Shown piece by piece: positions 60,394 through 64,000 of a stretch of DNA of 64,000 bases (position 1 is its first letter; each line of letters starts with the position of its first letter). Position numbers and translations under genes: made by a program. The stretch is from contig NZ_NDYF01000015.1 of assembly GCF_002243175.1 (NCBI RefSeq), forward strand, positions 1 through 64,000, read 5' to 3'. Under the pieces are notes generated by a model, which did not search any database, was not told the origin of the DNA, and saw only the letters and a program-made list of their open reading frames with translations. The DNA comes from Finegoldia magna_J (GTDB taxonomy: Bacteria > Bacillota > Clostridia > Tissierellales > Peptoniphilaceae).

Positions 60394-60981
60394 TTATTTA
60401 GCTCGTATTTTGATATGTCCGCTACTTAGTCCTTTACTTAATTCCCTATCAGGAAAAAACATTATTTCAAGTTCATTAAAAGCATCTTTTGTTACCATAT
60501 ATTCATTTTTAAGTAGATCATCAAAATATCTATTAATATATTCTTCACTTTCATCAGTAATAATTGCTTTTATGCTATCATGAAAAATTTCTTTCATTCC
60601 TTCCATACCAATATCTGCATTTTCATTTGTTTTGTTTATAGTTATAACTATCTTATTTGTATCGTTTGCGTTTAACATCTCAACTGCATAACCATAAGTT
60701 TCTCCAAAATATTTAGTCCTAATATTTCCTCTTTTTATGTTAATAATAGGGCTATTAGAAAAAGAGTTATAATTTGCTATAAAATTGTTCACAACTTTAT
60801 CCTTAGCATATTCTGTATCTTTAACTTTCTCTTCGGATATATTTTTAGTTTTATCAAATTTTTCTGTTGCTTGTTCACTTTTAACATTTATCTCTTCTTT
60901 TTCTTTTAAAGATTCACATGCAACTAATGGAATCATACATACTACAATCAATAAAAGACTTATTAATTTTTTCTCTCCCAA
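60394..60981 (-). CDS. lipoprotein of unknown function
   Basis: 195 residues. Signal peptide with lipobox LVAC (Cys 22), a charged linker to about 70, then a mixed alpha/beta domain (IRTKYFGETYGYAVEMLNAN ... NKIVITINKT). No recognised family. RBS AAGGAG. Monocistronic in the decayed region. Confidence 0.7.
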   Translation of the reverse strand: MGEKKLISLLLIVVCMIPLVACESLKEKEEINVKSEQATEKFDKTKNISEEKVKDTEYAKDKVVNNFIANYNSFSNSPIINIKRGNIRTKYFGETYGYAVEMLNANDTNKIVITINKTNENADIGMEGMKEIFHDSIKAIITDESEEYINRYFDDLLKNEYMVTKDAFNELEIMFFPDRELSKGLSSGHIKIRAK

Positions 60982-61245
60982 TTTTATTTTCTCCTTAAAG
61001 CCTTACAAATCTCACAACGCATCCCCTTGTCGAATCAATCCAATCAGGCTTTGTTTACACTCGCCTTCTTGGAGATTCTTAGAACCAGACCTCATGATTA
61101 TTTTCACTTCGTTATACTAATAACTAATAATATTACAGTCTCAACGTGATATTATTAAACAATTTTCTAAAATTATATTCTCACAAAAACACATTGAATT
61201 CTATAGGTTTATAATAATCTTATGTTTTCAAATTTACTTTTTTGA
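60982..61245. other. intergenic region, nothing recognised
   Basis: About 260 bp upstream of the lipoprotein gene. AT-rich, with no ORF, and no promoter that I can separate from background. Confidence 0.35.
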
Positions 61246-61390
61246 TTAGGCTATTTTGATGATGGTTCTCACATCATTTTCTAAATCTTCTAAAGTTTCA
61301 ATTTCTACATCTTCATTATTTTTGTTTAAATTTGTAACAGTAGAATATAACTAACCTACTGCAATATTAAGTGCTAATCTAAAAATATAA
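61246..61390 (-). pseudogene. gene tail with an in-frame stop
   Basis: A frame just after the HEPN gene reads RLALNIAVG*LYSTVTNLNK then NNEDVEIETLEDLENDVRTI and stops at 61246. Charged helical tail of an unrecognised protein, cut by one TAG and lacking a start. Confidence 0.45.
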
Positions 61391-61393
61391 ACA

Positions 61394-62290
61394 TTAATTT
61401 TCAGCTAGTATATTTTTTATATTATCAAAAAAATCCATCAAACTATTTTTCAACTCTGACAACAAGCAAGTTTCCTCATTTTTAGTCTTAAGATTTAAGT
61501 AAGTAATCTGTTCGTTTCTAATTGAAGAACTCTCAATATCATGAGCTAATGAATTTCTCAAATTTATCCAATTTTGTTGTGGAGCAGATGTATTATATAA
61601 TTCTTTGAACAATTTATTTTTAACCTCGATCTTTCCTCTTAATTTTTTATCAATCTCAATTGCTAATATTTTTTTAGAAAAATCAGAAATGTTATTCTCT
61701 TTGGGAATTTTATTAACAATTACACTTTTAAACATACTTTCTGTAATACTAAATGCTGCTAATAACAATGACTTTTTAGTCAATTCATCGGATGTAGCTT
61801 CAATTCTGCTAAATATATAGTTTATTTTTTCGTCGAATAAGTTAACCTCTATTGGATAATTTATATATGCTAACAACTCACTTTCTGAACTATCCACCAT
61901 ATTATTCCAATAAGTTAACTCTGTTGGAAGTTCTTGCTCATATTCTGTCCCATAAGGAACACCGTACAAATCAAGACACTCAGATACAATAAGATCTGCA
62001 ATTTTATTATCTCTCTCAATAAATTTAACTTTTGAATCTAATTCTTCATTTAAATATTCTATACTTTTAACACCCAAGTTAGATAATTCTGATAATAAAT
62101 CAATGTACTCTTGAATTGATAAAATCTTTCCCCAAGGTAGTTCAATACATACTTCGGCTAATAATTCTTTTTCATAACATTCTCTAAATCTATCCCATTC
62201 AACATAATTTCCATAAATGATATCATCCGTTCCAGTTTCCTGATCAAGAAAATTTAATATCTCTTCTTGCCAATCTTTATAATCAAACAT
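61394..62290 (-). CDS. HEPN-domain protein, candidate RNase
   Basis: 298 residues. The C-terminal third carries WINLRNSLAHDIESSS, a HEPN Rx4H motif (Arg-Asn-Ser-Leu-Ala-His), in an all-helical context; HEPN proteins are often RNases in toxin-antitoxin and abortive-infection systems. The N-terminal 150 residues (YVEWDRFRECYEKELLAEVCIELPWGKIL) are acidic and unrecognised. No MNT nucleotidyltransferase neighbour; a decayed gene tail follows at 61246-61390. Confidence 0.7.
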   Translation of the reverse strand: MFDYKDWQEEILNFLDQETGTDDIIYGNYVEWDRFRECYEKELLAEVCIELPWGKILSIQEYIDLLSELSNLGVKSIEYLNEELDSKVKFIERDNKIADLIVSECLDLYGVPYGTEYEQELPTELTYWNNMVDSSESELLAYINYPIEVNLFDEKINYIFSRIEATSDELTKKSLLLAAFSITESMFKSVIVNKIPKENNISDFSKKILAIEIDKKLRGKIEVKNKLFKELYNTSAPQQNWINLRNSLAHDIESSSIRNEQITYLNLKTKNEETCLLSELKNSLMDFFDNIKNILAEN

Positions 62291-62599
62291 TCTAATTCCC
62301 CCAACTAAATTATAAATTCTTATTTTTAATTTACCACTTTAATGAACTTTTTCTTTTTTACCACTACAATCTATATTTAATCACAAATATAATTAGGACA
62401 GAAAGCGCTTTATTTCTACCCTTCTATTCGGCTTTATCTAAATAAGTTACATTTTTCTATCTTTGTTTATGTTGCATATTTTCTATATTTGAAACACCTA
62501 AAATTTATATCTGTATTTCCGAATTATATTTCTTACTCTTTCTCGCAGCGTTCCATCTTATAAAATTCCACATTGCTTCAAAATGCCATTTAAAGTTGA

Positions 62600-62930
62600 A
62601 CTGCTCCAAATTGCTCTTTTGATATTATTCCATCATGATGATCCTTATTCAAATACTGATTCTCATAGTTGCAGGAATTAACAATTGCCACATTTCCGGT
62701 ATTCTTCCTCCTGTTCAATATAGATTTAATTCCTTTCTTACTTCAACGAGCTTTTCCTTTCGGCGATTTAATACCGTTTGTTTTTAACCTATTTCTAAAT
62801 ACAACTAATGCTATAACTTTCCAAATATCATTTGAAGATATTTATGATTAACTTTATCTATTAAGCGTATATGGTAATATCCCATGGCTATCATAGTTGC
62901 GTAGAATGGTTGTATACTTAGTGCTTTCAT
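62600..62930 (-). pseudogene. remnants of an ASCH-domain gene and a serine-recombinase-like gene
   Basis: From ATG near 62928 a frame reads MKALSIQPFYATMIAMGYYH and stops after 39 codons (LQMIFGKL); the opening is that of ASCH-domain proteins. Farther on, RKNTGNVAIVNSCNYENQYL and NKDHHDGIISKEQFGAVQL resemble the Cys-rich recombinase region of large serine recombinases. Frames change several times. Both readings are by eye. Confidence 0.45.
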
Positions 62931-62963
62931 TTGTGTTTCCTCTTTTTAAAATTTCTTATGTAC

Positions 62964-62994
62964 AAAATCGGGTTTGATTGTCAAACCCGATTTT
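62964..62994 (-). terminator. terminator of the C69 dipeptidase gene
   Basis: Perfect 14-bp arms AAAATCGGGTTTGA / TCAAACCCGATTTT (62964-62977, 62981-62994), loop of 3 nt. Confidence 0.92.
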
Positions 62995-63003
62995 AGTTAA
63001 ATA

Positions 63004-64000
63004 TTAGTTGTCACTTCTTGCAAATCCGTTTTTCATTTCGCAGCTTGCTGTGAATAAAACGTCGTGAAGTAATTTGTCTGTTTTTTCTTTTAAGAAATCT
63101 GCCATTTCTTGGTTTGCTTTTTCAAGTAATTCGTGAGCGTTACCTGAGTTCTTAGCAAATTCTTCGTCGTATTTGTTGATGATTTCGTTGGATTTGGATT
63201 GAATTGCTCCTTGATATCTTTCGATAAAGATTGCTGTTTTGTTGAAGTGTGCATCGCAAAGTGCAGCTATGATTCTGTTAGCCCAGTAGAAGTTTTCTGA
63301 TGTTGCTTTTACTACTTGATCACCTACATAGCTTGGAGTTGTTTCTACGTTTGCGTAGAATGCAACGGCTGCGTTGAATGCGTTGCTACCGAATGACAAC
63401 CATTGAATTGCTCTAATTTCTTCTGGAGCGTATGGTCTTATTTGTGTAAAATGAGTTACATTGTCACGGCTAATTCCCAATGGACGATACATTCCACGGT
63501 AGTTTGGATCTCCGTGTTTTGCGTAGCAATCATAAGGTGTTCCTTCGTAGTGGCTGGACAATATTGTCTTCATATCTTCAACTGTGATTTTTCTTTCTGG
63601 TACCATTGCCCATGGCAAATCATCAGATTCTGGTGTAAAATCAGCATCAACTCCATCCCAAATCAATGTTTTTGGATTGAAATATCTTAGCATAATCCAT
63701 GCTCTTGGTGTGTTGTATGTGTGATCTGAATGATCATGAGATCCGTATGCTAATCTTGGATTTACATAATCTTCTTGATCTAAGAATAGGTGATGTTTTT
63801 CGGACCATTCTTTCAAATCTTTTGAGCACATGAATTCATTTTGTTCGCCGTAAGCATCATCAAAATCGAAATAATCAATTCCCAATTGGTTTGGCATTAC
63901 AACGTATGCATCATCAGGAACTCTTCTTGCCATCCAGTGATGTCCGCCGATTGTTTCCAACCACCAAATTTCGTCAACATCTTGGAATGCGATTCCGTTT
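63004..64000 (-). CDS. pepD: C69 family dipeptidase, C-terminal part
   Basis: At least 332 residues, running off the right edge. DEIWWLETIGGHHWMARRVPDDAYVVMPNQ, YVNPRLAYGSHDHSDHTYNT (family-typical) and SFGSNAFNAAVAFYANVETTPSYVG match dipeptidase A/PepD (peptidase C69). The N-terminal catalytic Cys lies outside the window. Cleaves dipeptides; typical of amino-acid-fermenting anaerobes. A strong terminator follows. Confidence 0.93.
   Translation of the reverse strand, partial: NGIAFQDVDEIWWLETIGGHHWMARRVPDDAYVVMPNQLGIDYFDFDDAYGEQNEFMCSKDLKEWSEKHHLFLDQEDYVNPRLAYGSHDHSDHTYNTPRAWIMLRYFNPKTLIWDGVDADFTPESDDLPWAMVPERKITVEDMKTILSSHYEGTPYDCYAKHGDPNYRGMYRPLGISRDNVTHFTQIRPYAPEEIRAIQWLSFGSNAFNAAVAFYANVETTPSYVGDQVVKATSENFYWANRIIAALCDAHFNKTAIFIERYQGAIQSKSNEIINKYDEEFAKNSGNAHELLEKANQEMADFLKEKTDKLLHDVLFTASCEMKNGFARSDN

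Overview
The window is a low-GC Firmicute chromosome segment. It fits Finegoldia magna or a very close Peptoniphilaceae relative. The grounds are a 5' end of 16S rRNA of clostridial type at the left edge, strong AT bias, AGGAGG ribosome-binding sites, an FAF-like LPxxG-anchored coiled-coil adhesin (a surface protein known from F. magna), and an anaerobe's gene set (NimA-like protein, T-box-controlled argGH, C69 dipeptidase). The species call is inference from recognised proteins, not from a database search.

Layout. 1-460: 5' end of a 16S gene (minus) with two consensus rRNA promoters. 460-7260: a lone DhaL-like protein, an RsuA pseudouridine synthase, an aldehyde dehydrogenase, a small SH3-lipoprotein/CpsB/CpsC/CpsD-type module with no capsule biosynthesis genes, a RelBE-type toxin-antitoxin pair and a P-loop kinase. 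7400-10170: an ORF-less group II intron just downstream of the terminator of an FAF-like adhesin gene, which is itself broken by one extra A in an A7 tract. 10.6-25.6 kb: housekeeping and stress genes, a TetR-controlled ABC exporter with a giant coiled-coil permease, cold-shock protein, AlkD, an orphan AbiEi-like antitoxin, LemA and DUF3137. 26-32.6 kb: a six-gene ABC transport operon (two ATPases, two kinds of permease, DUF4418, binding lipoprotein) divergent from a LysR regulator. 33.6-44.3 kb: a purine operon purC-F-N-H-(D-L fusion)-B preceded by a leader ORF abutting a terminator. 44.4-49.7 kb: argGH under a T-box, proC, a ferredoxin-like protein and an ArAE-family exporter. 49.8-63 kb: an accessory, decaying stretch with MgtC, a GIY-YIG protein, an AAA ATPase behind five 23-bp repeats, a truncated methyltransferase, a nucleoside phosphorylase, an ABC-F ATPase with a leader-peptide switch, an IS3 relic, a ParB-like protein, a HEPN protein and at least seven gene remnants. 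63-64 kb: a C69 dipeptidase running off the edge.

Most interesting signals: (1) a two-copy structured repeat whose hairpin arms differ in sequence but keep pairing around a conserved loop; (2) a 10-codon leader plus mutually exclusive hairpins in front of the ABC-F gene; (3) a 50-aa leader ORF ending at the terminator that any purC transcript must cross; (4) a CpsB-like protein that has lost most of its metal ligands, beside a BY-kinase without its tyrosine tail; (5) the A7 frameshift in the adhesin; (6) a PurD-PurL fusion; (7) a 5 x 23-bp iteron array upstream of a DUF4143 ATPase.

All reading is by eye. Starts were chosen from ribosome-binding sites and differ in many places from the longest open frame.
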